Origin: Asterochloris sp. CNOR1
Lineage: Eukaryota; Chlorophyta; Trebouxiophyceae; Trebouxiales; Trebouxiaceae
Length of the DNA: 64,000 nucleotides
Assembly (NCBI GenBank): GCA_963969365.1
Contig: OZ017746.1
Location: forward strand, 310,001-374,000
Direction of reading: 5' to 3'
The stretch's first letter is position 1, and every line of letters starts with the position of its first letter. The notes beneath the pieces are model-generated. The model searched no databases. It saw only the letters and a program-made list of their open reading frames with translations, and was not told the origin of the DNA. The position numbers were made by a program, and so were the translations under genes. This document shows positions 13,101-24,900 of the stretch, piece by piece.

Positions 13101-15691
13101 CCTGCACAGCCGCCAAGGTGCCAGGGGACAATCTGATGCGCAAGGTAAAGCTTTGGTGATGTTGCGTGTCTATCTGGTGTAGATGTGAGGCAGGACCAAT
13201 GCAGAGTGGCACCCAATGAAGGGCATCGGCACTTGCTTGCAGTCCTGTGGCAGCGTAGCTCGTTTGTGGGGGATGACGTCGTCTGATCATGAGCCAACCC
13301 TGTTAAGAGGGGGCTGCCTTCCAGACTTCCCTCCTTCTGTGTGCAGGATGGCAACACTACTCTCCTTGCAGCACACGCCCACACTGCACCTGCTCTGCTC
13401 AGTGGCATAGGGTGCTGGCTGCCTAGAACCTCTGACTTGAACTACGGGATGGGCTCAATAAAATTTGCCAGGCCCTCAGAGTAGGAGCCACTCTGCGCCG
13501 GCCTTACTGAGCGGCGTGGCGCAGGGGCTGTATTGAACCCCCTTCGAGGCCAGGAGTTTGTGGTCAAAGGGGGCCTCCAGTCCCGCACTGGCTGTCCCCT
13601 TAGCCACCGGAAGGTATCAAGCAGTAAACGACTATTGAAATATGTCTCCCCGGTCTGTCTGCAGGATATGCCTGACTGGAGCCGCCAGTCCCCTCGCAGT
13701 GCGAGCCCAGGTCCCTGGCAGCCAGCGCCCAGCGGCGCCGCCCGGCGCAAGCGCACCCTGCTGGACGCGCTAAGCTCCGTCCTGGACGCCCAGCTGGTCT
13801 CGGACACCTACTCAGACGGCAGCCTGCCCCTCAGCGGCGGCTCCAGCGCTGCAGAGCTGGATGGTGCCTACCGCAGCCGGAGGCAGGAGCAGGGATGGAG
13901 GCAGGACCAGCATGCAGAGCTGGGCGGTGCCCACCGCTGCGGTCGTCACCACAGGCGGCCGCAGGGGCAGGCCCATGAGCGAGGGCAGGACCAGCATGCA
14001 GAGCTGGAGGGTGGCCACCACTTCTATGATGACAGCCAGCAGGAGCGGCTGGATCAGGACTCAGAGCTGGCTGGGAAGCGCCACCAGGAGCAGCAGCAGG
14101 GGCAGGATCTGGGGCGAAAACAGCATGCACCCCTGGCAGCTGACGCCTCAGGTGCCTCTGACCCTGCTGCTGCCAGGAAGGTGGCAACTGCTCCGTTGCC
14201 GGGCACTGCAGGGTCTGCAGGCGGCCCTGCAGCTGCTGGGGGACTGGATGCTGACCACTCCTTCCCAGGGGACGCGGGCATGGCCAGCCTGGCTGGCGCA
14301 GTCAGCTCTGCTGACTGCAAGGCTGTGCCCGCGGTAGGCGCTGTCCAGGCAGGGCAGAAGCCACGCAAGGCGGCCGACTCTGGGGCAGGCCTGGCAGAGG
14401 CTGGCCCCTCCAGCCAGCAGCAGCCTGCAGAGGCCCTAGTCGCAGGGGAGCTGCCAGAGGGTGAGCCCAGCTGGGAGGCGGCCCCCAGCGAGCGCAGGCA
14501 GGTGAGGGCGGAGGCATCCCTGGGCTTTGGCAGCTGGCACAGCGCGCAGGAGACCGGGCTGAGCAGCGGAGAGGCCTCCACTGGGCAGCTGAGCGATGGC
14601 GGGAGCGGCGACCTGGGGCCCCTGGAGAGGGCAGTCGAGGCAGCCAGGGCGCTAAGGCCGCCCGCCCCTGGCGCTGCCAGGTGCGTCTGCCATTTGTGAT
14701 GGAGGTTAGCAGGTGTGGAGAGCGTGTCAGAGAACGGCGGTGTGTGGACAGGCTGTGCCAAGGCATGCCCAGTCCTGGTAGTTGCAGGACGCGCCTGCTG
14801 CAATGGACCAAGGCTGGTGGAGCAGAGCCAGCACCTTTGATCTATTGGCGCTGAGGACGTCCTTTCCCAGAGTGATCAATTGCCGTCTGTGTGGAAGTCT
14901 GGCTGGGGTGCAAACTAGGTCAGGCAGCAGCTCCTGCTTGAACGGCCTTCAATGACGGTGTGCATGTGCCTGCAGCCCTCTGCTGCAGATGTGTAGCATG
15001 CATGGCAGGTGAGTCAACACTTCACTGCATGTATGCAGTTGCTGCACAGCACGCATGGCAAAGTGCTCAATCAGGTGCAGGTGCTGGGTGGCACATACTC
15101 AAGCTGCTGCAAGTGCTGTGTAGCAGACACAACATTCAGTTTGTGCTGCTGCATGTGCTGTGAGGCAGGCGTTCTAGTGGTGTCTCAAGCTGTGAGTGCT
15201 GTGTAGCACGCCTGGCAGCTGGTTCAGTCAGCAGCAGCTGCTGTGTAACAAGCATCATGGCTGCCTGAAACTGCTGCAGTGCTGTGTAGCAGGCGGAACC
15301 ATGAGGTGGAGCTGCTGCATGATACAGACATGTGTTCCAGCCAGTGTGCAGGCTTGTTTCAACCTTTGCACAGGCCAGGACTGGGCCTCTGCCTCGTGAG
15401 ACTGAGAATGATTACGCAGCTCTGCCGAATCAAGTTAGCTGGATCCTCAAACAACCATGAGCAGTGACCTGCAGGCAGCCACCTCACAAGGCTCGCCCAG
15501 GCAGCAGTGTCATCCACTCAGTGTTCCACCCATCAGGCGCGACATCTTCGGCAGAGGATGACCAAACTGCCAGCAAAGCAGGCCGTCTGGGCGGAGATGG
15601 TGCGAGCGCTGCAGTTGACGACTGGCTGCTTGAGGAGGGCTCAGGTGCGAGCCCAGACAAAATGAGCAGCCTCTGGACGCTCAGCACTTGA
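7145..15691 (+). CDS. Large low-complexity protein of unknown function
   Basis: I read these exons: 7145-7226, 7376-7426, one ending at 7719, 7977-8132, 8768-8935, 9509-9704, 10219-10489, 10787-11123, 11286-12239, 12693-12893 and 13665-14680, possibly with a last exon at 15537-15691. Most phases fit; the junction near 7430-7580 and the last one do not resolve. The protein begins MNFPALLQAGARELLPQ and is then mostly Ser/Ala/Gln/Pro-rich, with short ordered patches: SPQYTFAHAAPGWHCYGENK, an acidic-aromatic DAPWVPPGRFYLDK, a possible helix SLAELERLIEEQHRQ, and repeated DQHAEL units (13900-14010). The 954-bp exon uses a GC donor (CAG|gcaagc at 12240). The motif around PQYTF recalls SHIPPO/STPGR repeats of ciliary proteins, but too weakly to name it. 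The real exon edges are echoed in its introns at 10018 and 12900-13145. Confidence 0.55.
8731..8747 (+). repeat. Interstitial telomere-like tract upstream of an acceptor
   Basis: aaccctaaaccctaac: two plant/algal-type CCCTAAA telomere units, 21-37 nt upstream of the exon beginning at 8768. The CTAAC in it is a good branch-point match. Confidence 0.8.
10005..10080. repeat. Decayed copy of the exon start at 10219
   Basis: ccgctgcagatgccccctgg at about 10010 repeats the acceptor and first bases of the real exon (cgctgcag|atgccccctgg, exon start 10219), 201 bp upstream. Similarity continues for about 60 bp, through the codons for WVP.G..YL, before fading. Confidence 0.8.
12900..13150. repeat. 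Three short echoes of an exon end and donor
   Basis: The exon ending at 12893 (ggggacgacttgctgcgtgag|gtgag) is followed by similar strings at about 12960-12985 (gggagtgacctgctgagcgag|gt), 13004-13028 (ggggacgccctgctgcgtgag|gt) and 13122-13146 (ggggacaatctgatgcgcaag|gt). All keep an AG|GT. Confidence 0.8.
14985..15310. repeat. Degenerate tandem array around gtgctgtgtagcag
   Basis: The motif gtgctgtgtagcag and close variants recur about every 60-100 bp (near 15049, 15114, 15197, 15241, 15280). The array is intronic or 3' flanking in the unknown plus-strand gene. No coding sense is apparent. Confidence 0.55.
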
Positions 15692-16106
15692 CTTGAGATG
15701 CAATATCTCTGCACCGGAGCTCATCAGCTGTACCAGCCTGCAAAGTACCTTGGCCCCTGAGGCGAGCTCTGCTGCCATTGCAGGACCCGGCAGCTTCCAT
15801 GCTGGCACGGACACAGAGGATGGGCATGCCACAGATGCCCCTCAGTCAAGCAGCTGGCACCCAGACGACCACCGCATCGGCACAAGACCAGTGGACATTT
15901 GATCCTCTGAGTAGTGTTGGGTGACGTTTGACTGCTTCAGGCACAGCTCCGTACACACCCTGTTTTGCCCTTCTGCCAGAGACCAAGCATAATGTTCCCC
16001 AAATACAAGTTACATCCAAAGCTACATTCTGTCAATACAGTGGGAGAAATAGGCTCTTTAATAGCGGCAGAGCTTGCTGCAGCCCTGACCATACAAATCT
16101 AATATG
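15692..16106. other. Gene-poor stretch with a possible alternative last exon
   Basis: A frame at 15785-15902 after a ttgcag acceptor would encode GPGSFHAGTDTEDG... and stop at 15902. It could be an alternative last exon of the plus-strand gene, but its phase cannot be settled. The rest shows nothing recognisable. Confidence 0.3.
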
Positions 16107-16345
16107 TCGGCAAAAATTGAGATGTTGGCTGACACCATGCTCAATATCGAGGGTGTGACCTGTAGCGGTTTTGCAAGGTATGGGCTGGTCCACTGGTGCA
16201 TGCTCACCAAGTCTCTTGCTGGTTCATCTTTAGGCATTTGCTGTTCCATATGGGCTCCGTGCATGGGCTGGTTCTCAGGCTAGATTGCTTGATACAGGTC
16301 CTGCTGCAGAGCGAGACTGAATCCTTGCAGTGATATCCACACTGA
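16107..16345 (+). pseudogene. Decayed 5' fragment of the VTC1-like gene (exon 1, intron 1, exon 2)
   Basis: This block aligns with 18030-18244 of the intact VTC1-like gene. An ATG (16107) opens a 25-codon exon-1 counterpart ending at a gcaag|gtatgg donor, against gcaag|gtatga in the gene. The intron copy keeps ctggtcc..ctggtgcatgctcacca and the gctagatt block. The exon-2 copy starts after an ..acag acceptor with GTCCTGCTGCAGAGCGAGAC, where the gene has GTCCCGCTGCGAATTGAGCC, but it reaches TGA within a dozen codons and has lost the RIEPKSFF motif. The rest of the gene is absent. The fragment lies 1.9 kb upstream of its parent on the same strand, with another gene in between. Confidence 0.7.
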
Positions 16346-16515
16346 GATGGCAGGGGGACTGTAGGCACCAGCTGGTGATGGGATGCAACACATAACAACT
16401 GCTGCGAACATGGCGGTATAATCTTGCAAGCTCGAGGACCGGCTCAGCAGGTATTGAACAGCGGGCTCAAGGTTTGGAGGGGGCAACGTGCAAGATGCAC
16501 GGGTATTGTGTTGCT

Positions 16516-17876
16516 TCAGATGCCATGGGTTTTGCGGTACATGTGCATAACAACGGTGGCTACATCCAAAGCAGCCGCATCCAGCTGTCCATTCAGCTGC
16601 CAGCCCCCTTGGGGTGCCTGCTGCTGATCAGCATGTGCACCAGCTGGCTGGTGCTGGGCAGCTGTCTTGGGACGCTTGCTAGCAACTGGGGGCAAGCTGC
16701 TGTGGTCGCCTGATGAGGGCCCAGGCTCAGAGGTGGGGGTCTTAGCCTGCCGCTTGGGACACCTGCCAGCGGCCTCTGCTGGAACAGACACGTTGTGGAG
16801 GGCAGCGGCATGTGATCTGTGCGCTGTCGCATTGGCGTCACCCCCATCTGACACGCCCCTGCGAGCTGGACCTCGGTGGGTGCGCCTTTTGGTAGAGGCC
16901 GTGGGCAAGCCCTGGTCGTCAGTGCTCGCCCGCAAAGCCTGCAGCGCAGCCCGGGGCTGTACAGTGAGATGGTGGTGAGTGTGCGGCTCTCGCATGCTGC
17001 AGTGTCCCACAGTCACCCTCCTGATGGCATTATGGACAAAAGCAATCTTTCAGATGGCTGACCAAAATGAATCAAGAAGCTCTCTTCAGCTTCTGGGCAC
17101 AGCAACAGAGTGCTAGGCAAGCTCTGGATGATGCACTTACCGTCCTCTGGTGTGTGGTGGGGCCGTGCCTGTCGTCACCTTCATCCTCCACAACCTCCTC
17201 TGCGGTTGCCCCGTGCAAATTCTGTAAGGGCTTCTTCAGGTGCTTCCAGTCGAATGGTATGGGGTCACTGCCTGCAGCAGTGGGCCGTAAAGTCTCGCGG
17301 GAGCAAATACATGCTCATTTGTCCAAAATACACAAAACACAAGCAACCGTGTCAGTCATCTTGCAAGGCTGCGCACCATCTATGACTATCTCCTCCTTGC
17401 GCAGGGTGGCGACCCTCATATCTTTCTCACGCAATCTGGGGGGCACCACAGAGAGCTTGATGCTGGTCTTGATCTCCTCAAAGATTACATACAAGGCATC
17501 ATCAGGGTTCCACTTCTTGATGACGGTGCACTCCAGTGCATGGCTCACCACCGCCTGCATACAGTACAATCTGCTAGACCAAGCAGCACGACGCATTGGC
17601 ACAGGCAGCATCACTGCAGCCTGATCCCCTGCCAAAAACCCTCACCCTGAGGAATTTCTCATAGCTGTTGACAGGGTCCTTTAAGCGTGCCATTGCGCTG
17701 CACCCAAAGGGGCAGTGCCTGACTTTGCCCTCACGAAGCAACTCCCGTCCCAACAGCAACCAGCGACACTGTTCATCCATCCAAACTCCTGGCTGCGTGT
17801 ATGGGTGGTCGGCCTCATGACCAGGATTCTCCTCGAACTCCAATTCTGCTGTTGCTGGCTGCTTGTCAGGCCGCAT
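16516..17876 (-). CDS. Unknown 326-residue protein, likely nuclear
   Basis: Four exons join with consistent phase: 17876-17646, 17554-17377, 17271-17141 and 16956-16516. The start is the first ATG downstream of an in-frame TAG. The N-terminal ~180 residues look folded: a patch CPFGCSAMARLKDPVNSYEK, then a segment with KKWNPDDALYVIFEEIK and LREKDMRVATLRKEEIVIDG. An acidic stretch (EEVVEDEGDD) leads to a disordered tail with basic clusters TKRRTHRGPARR and SKRPK that could act as nuclear localisation signals. I recognise no family; a remote link to a transposon-derived or nucleic-acid-binding protein cannot be excluded. The gene lies between the VTC1 fragment and the intact VTC1-like gene and shares a 153-bp head-to-head spacer with the latter. 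Confidence 0.65.
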
Positions 17877-18029
17877 ATCCAGAGACACGCCAAGGTCCAA
17901 ATACGGCTATTGCTGCTTGTCTGTACGATTCACAACTGAGGCCCCTGATCTCCCTAGCCCTAACTGGAAGAAAGAAAGTGTTTGAAGGAGCGGAAGAGGT
18001 TCCTGCACTCACTGCCCTGGAGGTTCATC
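17877..18029. promoter_or_regulatory. Putative bidirectional promoter, 153 bp
   Basis: Only 153 bp separate the start codons of the minus-strand unknown gene and the plus-strand VTC1-like gene, so any promoter and both 5' leaders must fit here. The spacer contains a telomere-like cctagccctaact (about 17955). No TATA box is obvious. Confidence 0.5.
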
Positions 18030-18844
18030 ATGGCGGCAGTCACTGACACTTTGTTTGGCACCCGGTTGCATACAGAGGGTGCTCACCTGCAGCGGCCTCG
18101 CAAGGTATGAGCTGGTCCTCTGGTGCATGCTCACCAGACTCCATTGAGGGTGCATGTCCAGTGATTGCCTTCTGCATGGGCTGATGCCAGGGCTAGATTC
18201 CCTGCTGCAGGTCCCGCTGCGAATTGAGCCAAAGTCCTTTTTTGGTGAGCTCGCAGTGCTCTTAGCAGCATGCTGTGTGATCTGCAGCATGGTTAGGAGC
18301 AGCCTTGTGGTGCGTTGCCACTAAATGGCCCATGCTGGCCTGCAGCAAATGAGCGGACGTTCCTGAGCTGGCTCCATATGGCCATCACCATGGGCGGCAT
18401 CACCACGGCCTTGGCAGGCTACTCTGTGCAGTCAGCCAATGCAGTTGGCGCAGGCACAGGCCCCATATCAAAGCTTACGACAGACCTCATCAGCTGCATA
18501 CTGCTGCCCATCTCCATCCTGATGGTGGCATACGCCCTGTTCACATTCTACTGGCGCAGCAGGTGTATGGAGCGCAAGCAGGTGGGTGCTTGACGGTGTG
18601 CATGGCGCTGTACCTGAGGCAAGCGGCATGCACGTCAGTCAGCTTTCCCCCGAACCTCTACATTCTTCCTGGTGTCTGCTGGCTATGTATGTGGCGCTGC
18701 AAGTGGTTGCTCACACTCAGTTTGACTCTGCTGCAGACCGGGTTCTTCAATGACCAGATTGGCCCTGTGGTTGTTGCTGTGCTCATCGTGAGCTCCCTTA
18801 TCTTCATTGCATCAATGGCCTTTCATGACATGCTCACCAGATAA
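18030..18844 (+). CDS. VTC1: VTC1-like vacuolar transporter chaperone (DUF202), 150 aa
   Basis: Four exons (18030-18104, 18211-18244, 18346-18581, 18737-18844) join in phase to give 150 residues. The basic motif LRIEPKSFF followed by ANERTFLSWLH is the VTC1 signature, and the split Ala codon at the 18244/18346 junction restores it exactly. Three hydrophobic segments follow: about residues 48-66, 81-103 and 121-143, the last after the conserved RIGP-like NDQIGP. In yeast, VTC1 is the small membrane subunit of the VTC complex, which makes polyphosphate and moves it into the vacuole or acidocalcisome. The partner subunit with the polymerase domain (VTC4 type) is not in this window. The first 25 residues have no family match; they were chosen because the phase fits and the ATG-gtatgag exon is also preserved in the upstream fragment. 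Confidence 0.85.
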
Positions 18845-18974
18845 CCAGACCTTCCCCCCAATAAGCCTTTTTTAATGCTTTTCAAAGCACTGAAGAGACC
18901 CTTATGGTTCCTGTTGCACTCACTACTACCTTCCGTTCTCTTTGAAATGAATCAAATCGAAGTCAGTCAGCAGA

Positions 18975-21900
18975 TCACGCTGCAGCCTCAAACAGCTGCC
19001 GGATGTCAGGCTTGGGGTTGAAGAAGGAATTGAAGTCAAGGCGGTCGATCAGGTTCAACAGGCTGTCCAGGTCCTCCCGAGACTCTGTGGGGTCGCCTTG
19101 GGCTTTCCTGTGAACCTCCTGCAGACCTGCACCAGCAGCAGCAGGACGCTTAGCTGTCTTCTCTTTCTGCCACAGCAAGGGCGTGTATCCAGTGTCAAGC
19201 AAGGGTCCTTGTGGCCGGCATGGAGCTGCTGCCACAGTCTGCATCAGCTGGGCTTAAGTAAGCCAGAGCAAATCAGTTCTGTCATGCCAAGCTGGGCAGT
19301 GCACTTGTCAGCTTGCTGGCCAGATTTTGCAAAGTACCTGAGCAGAAGTCCCTGAACTTCTCCGAGAAGTTGGTCTCGCAGTCCGCGACCAGCCACTGGA
19401 AGCGTTCGTCCTGCACGATGCTCTGCAGCAGGTCCGCCGCCCGCTCAGCCTTAGCCGCAGTGATCGCCTGGTGCGTGTTGGCCACACCTGCATGCATAAT
19501 TTTAAGCATCACAGGCCCATGTCCAAAATCCTCAGACCCTTGCTGCACCGCCAATCAGTCTGAAAGCTCATGCTGCAAGCGACTGCAGGCGCTGCCTAGC
19601 CTGGTATGCAGCTCCTGGCAGACGCCAGGAGATCTGATGTGCAGTCTATAGGAGCCTTGTGTCATCAGGTCTTAGGCCAGCTCTGCCATGAGTGCACTGA
19701 CAATCAAGAAGTGCACTACTCACCACTCAGAGGGCTGCTTCAACCTGAGAGCAGGGGGGAGACATACACAAATGCCGTTCTCACACCCCAGCGCGCCAGG
19801 AACACACGCCGGGGCCAGATGCGCTATCGCCCTGGAGTCTACCTGGCTCATGCTGTCACAGGCCACCACCAGACGTGACAGGCAGCACGCACCTCCTGGA
19901 GCAGCCAGCCATCTGGGGCTCAAGTCCACCAGCCTTCTGCACCAAAGCTGGGCCTGTTTCGATGGCTGCCCCATCACGAGGGGCCATTGCCAGGGGGCTC
20001 ATCCCTCAGAAGACGGCAGAACACTCACTGGGGTCCTCCCGAACCTCCTGGTCGATGCTCTCAAAGTCCACCCGTAGCCGCTCGATGCTGCCCTCTGAAA
20101 ACTTGGTGGCCAGCAGCTTGAGCTCCAGCAGCGTGCGCAGCAGGCGCACCTGCCGCGTGAGCAGGCAGCCCTTGAGCACACGGCGCAGGAAGGCACTGTG
20201 GTGCTCAATCACCTGCAGCAAAGGGTTGGCATTCAAGTAAGACAGACAGTGCGGCTAATGGCCCCTTGTGTATGGCTGATGGTGCTCACCCCGTGACCAG
20301 ATATATGTGAATAGATCCCACAATACTATGCATGTGGCAATGCAATGTGCAGAGTCTGAGGCATGCCACAGTGCCTAGGGGGACAGGTACAAAAAAGGAA
20401 GTGTTCAAGTCAAGTGCATGCATAGCTGCTGCCAAAGGCTTGAAGGGCTTGCCTGATCTACAGTGGTGGCCTGCCGGCACTGGGCAAACATGGAGTGCCA
20501 CAGGGGCTCCAGCACCTCGAAGGTCACGTACAGCAGGTACTGGTGGAAGAAGTGCATCAGCTGCTGGCAGACGCTGTAAGCGCGCTGCAGCGTGGGGTGG
20601 GCCCATCTGCAGCGAGACAGAGGACAGATTTTGAGGGGCCGGCACTTGATCATTCAAGAACCCTGGGATGTGTTAGCCGCACAGCATGCACACAGGTTTG
20701 GAGCAGCTGAACTTGCCTGTATAGGCCCCTTGTGGTCTGGTACAGTTGCCAGGCAGCATTGAGCTGGCGCTCCACTTGCTTGAGCTCAAAGAGGTGCCTG
20801 AAGATGAGCTGGTACTGCAGCATGGCCATCTTGCTGACCACAATGCTCATGGGCCATTCCACCTACAGTGAGATCAGTCAGGGTGATCAGCAGAGATTTG
20901 CTTGCTGAGAAGCAGTTGCTTGCGCTGCAGCTCGATCCCCCTCAAAGGCCTGGAGCATCAGGTCAGCTTGTTCAAACAGTCCGGAGGACAGTGCTCTACT
21001 CTCCTGCAGTGTGGAAAGCTCCTGACGCAACAACAGGACGGCACCTGAGCATTTGCATCTTGGCAGCGCCAGCTGCCCCAGGATTCTGGGTTGTACAGCA
21101 GGCGAAGCACTGTGCACCTCTGGAGAGAGGCTTTCTTGCTGGCATGCGATGCTCAGCCCGGCCAGCTGCAGGCACCCACCTTGTACTTGAGGATGAAGGC
21201 GTCCATGCCCTTCTTAGACAGCATGGCTGCCCGTTCCTTTTCTGGCTTGGAGGACGGGGACGACTTCACAGGGGACAGAAAGGCCTGCATGTGCATAAAA
21301 AGGGCTGTGTGGCGGTCATCACCCTCAAGCCGACGCCCACGCCAATGAAGACACATCAAGCAAGCGTTGCATGTGATGGCAGCTCAAAGGGCTGCCCTGC
21401 TCCCTCTCAGTCTTGAAGGACGGCCTAGCACAGGGTTTGGGGTTTGAGCTTGACTGCTTGACTTCGACTGTGACACTCAAGCCACAAGCAGCAGCACAAG
21501 CCATGAGCAGGGGCCCCAGCCACCAGCCAAGCACATGAAACAAGGCCATGGCTGAGCGCGTTAATCGAGGCCAGCTTTTAGGCACAAGAGAAGGCTCACA
21601 AGCAAGAGGCTTGTGGCTACCAGCCCATCTCGCGGCCCACTCTCCCAGCACCAGCCAGCAGCATGGCCTGTTTGCAGCAGAGCAAAATTGCCAGGTCTGG
21701 CTGGCACAGGGGCCAGACAGCAGCAGCATAGGCTTGGCTAGGGCCCAGGAAGCAGGAGGCCTGCTGCATCAGCTGCATTTGGCACCAGGCAGCAATACCA
21801 AAGCCGCCCTGGCACACAAATACAGCCACTCAGGTCAACAGGCCTGGTTTTGCAGGCCAGTCATCCAACCAGAGGGTGCTCACCGTGGGGTTGGCCCCCA

Positions 21901-24900
21901 GCGCTGCGTCGTACTTGGCGTACAGGTCCTTGAGCATGCCCAGAAGGGACAGGGGACTCAGGGAGCACTGCAGGCGCTCGCTGTGAGGGTCACCTGCCAC
22001 GCTGCTGCTGCGCACCGCTGCAGAGCACAGTCATGTGTCAGAAAAGAGGTTGCACGGCTGTTTGCTGTGGGGAGTCGTCCACCACGCTGTGCAGGGCACA
22101 GTGAGGCATTCAAGTGCAAAGCCGCTTGCATGTTGCTATTGGCCATGCTGCGGGTGCGCATCGCTGCAGGGCACAGTGGAAGCTCCTGGACACATGGTGC
22201 AAAGCCGATTGCTGTGAGGTTCTACCCGCCACACTGCAGCTTGAGACAGCTGCAGGGCACAGTTTGAAGTCATGGTAGAGATGTGATGCAAAGCTGCCTG
22301 GGATGGGAGGCCTGCAGCACGGCAGAACTGCAGCTATGCAGGGAATCAGGTTTGAGGGCCTGATTGCTGCAAGTGCTGACGCACGCTCCAGGCACATGAT
22401 CCTGCAATTGATGCCTCAGACCCGCCACACAACAGCTTGCAAAGCATGGATGTGGCAGAGCAACCTGATCGGCCACACTTTGAAGCCCACACATTGTCTC
22501 AGCGGGCCATGTGGCTGCAAAGAATTCCCTGCTTGACATGAAAGCAGTGACCTCAGGCTTTGACAGACCAAGCACGCATTGGCAGCAAGAGCTGCCGTAG
22601 GGTTCTGAGCGCTCAGTACTCACCTCCACATGCAGCAGGGACTGCAGGCAGATCTCTAACACAATCTGCAGCGCTGCTCTGCATCCCAATCTGCAGCAGC
22701 TCTGCACCCCAATCTGGGTACACCCTGCTTGAACTTCAGACAACACCCATGCACAGCCTGTCAGGCCACGACTGCATGAGCCGCAGCCAGAGGCCTCACC
22801 CAGATCCAGCAGGGACTGCAGGCGGATCTCTGACACGTCCACGGCGCTCTTCTGGAGCTCCTCGTCAGCTGAGTCCAGGAACGCGCCCAGCATGTCCCCC
22901 TGGGAGAGCAGCATGTACTGCTTGAGGGCGGTCAGCGCCTGGCGCAGGCCCAGCTCGCGCTGCAGCAGGCCCAGCAGGGAGGCGCTGGCTGCCTGGAAGG
23001 CCGCCTGGATGTGGCGCTCATAGCGGCCCTCCTCGTCAAATTCTGCAGGTGCAGAGGGGCAGCGATGCGGGACTGCTGGCATGCAAGGTTGGGCAGGCAG
23101 GCTGTGACGTTGTCAGCGGCCTTCCAATCCGAGCCTTGCAGAAGGGCCAGGGCAGTGTTGCAAAACCCTTAGCTGCCTGCCCAGAGGGCTGCCTGAAGTG
23201 TGTGGCGCTTCTCATCAAGCTTGCCAGGCAGGGTGGCAGGGCAGATATAGTGTCTGGCACAGCACCTGCTTCAGGTGAACCGTGCGCGCTCACGCCACCA
23301 CAGGCAGGCAACCAGGCACAGGCCGCCTTATTGCGGCCAGAGGCTGCAGCAGGAACCAGCTTGGCTTCCCACCTGCAACAGCAGCACCCTTCTGGCTGCT
23401 ACATCACTGCCATTCATGACCTGACCCATCCCAGCATGGAGCACTGGGCATCACCTAAACGCTGGGTAACGTTGTTGATCGCTGACGCTGCACTCACCTA
23501 GATGTGTCTCAGGGGGAAGCGACCGCTCCACATCCCGCCCGCACTCCCTGATCGCATTCAGGTACTTCCCAGTAGTGAGAATGGTCACGCGACTCCCTGA
23601 CAGGAAGAGGGGCACCTCCGGCACTGGCTGGGGGGCCCCTTTCCTTCCAGCATCGGCAGCTGTCGTCACCGGCGCTCCGTTGGCATCCTTCACGGTGCGC
23701 AGAGCATAGCGGCTGTTCCAGAAAGTTATCCCCACATCCTCATGGGCCCCCTCCCTTGTGACGCCCTGAGGCAGGGCATGACAGGGTGTTGGACACAGAC
23801 GCTGAAGGCGGTGTCAGGTAGACTGCTTTTGCTGCAATTGCAGGCCGCCGGCGCAGGTGGCTGATGGGCACAGACAGGCCTGCTGTGGCTGCTGGGAGGC
23901 TCGCAGGTGCAGTAGAGATGCACTCGGCGCGGTGGAGATGCACTAGGCGCTCCACCAAGTGCAACAAGGAACTTGCGGACCACACCGGCATGAAGAATGT
24001 CACCCTGATGTACACCACATCCTCAGCACCCTACAAGCAGCCATTCTGGATTTCTTGCCAGGCTCTAGAGCTCAGGTCACTGTTGCGTGCGTGTCATGCA
24101 CCAGCTGTTCAGCTGTTCAACAAAGTGACATGTAGACATGGCCGGGAGGGACTTGTTCAGCTGCTAGCACTCACTGGGTGCTCCACAATCATGAACTCTG
24201 CGTGGGGATCATGCACAACCCCCTCACAGAGCCACTGCTCCAGCGACCTGCAGCATGCTAAAGCCAAGTTGAAAGACCACATGCGTGCGTGCTGTATTGC
24301 GGCTCCAGTATGAAGGGACAGCTGGCAGTGAAAACCAGCGACGATGCAGACAGGGTGCTCACAGGAGGGGAGATGGCAAGCTACATGCAGCACCTTTACG
24401 GCGAAGGCCTTCAGCAGGCAGGTCGTGGCACTTGCTGGAGGCAGGGCCAGGACATTGGTTCCAGTACTCTGGCAGTGCGCATAGGCTTCCAGCAGAACAG
24501 GAACAATGGAACCAGGACAGCGGGCTGCATGCAGCTCCTGAGGGTGTCACAGACTTCTGTGCAGGGATCAGTGGTTGCTGTGGCACAGATGGCTCATGAC
24601 ATGCAGCAGTCCTGGGCATGAGTGTACACTCCACACACAGGCGAGGCACTGCGCTCACTGGAAATAGGGCCGGCAAGCTGCCTGCAGCAGCTTCTGCACC
24701 AAGCGCCGCGCCTGGGCATCTCCAGCCACAGCCTGGTTGCGCTGCCACAGCAGATCCAGCAGGGCACACCCCCGCAGCTGCTGCTGCGCAGCCTCGGCAG
24801 CGATGGCAGCCAGCAGCTGCAGGGAGGCCAGCGGCGGCTGGCAGTAGTACCACAGGGCCTGCAACATGGATCAGTTGCTGTCAGCATCAGAAGTGGCCAG

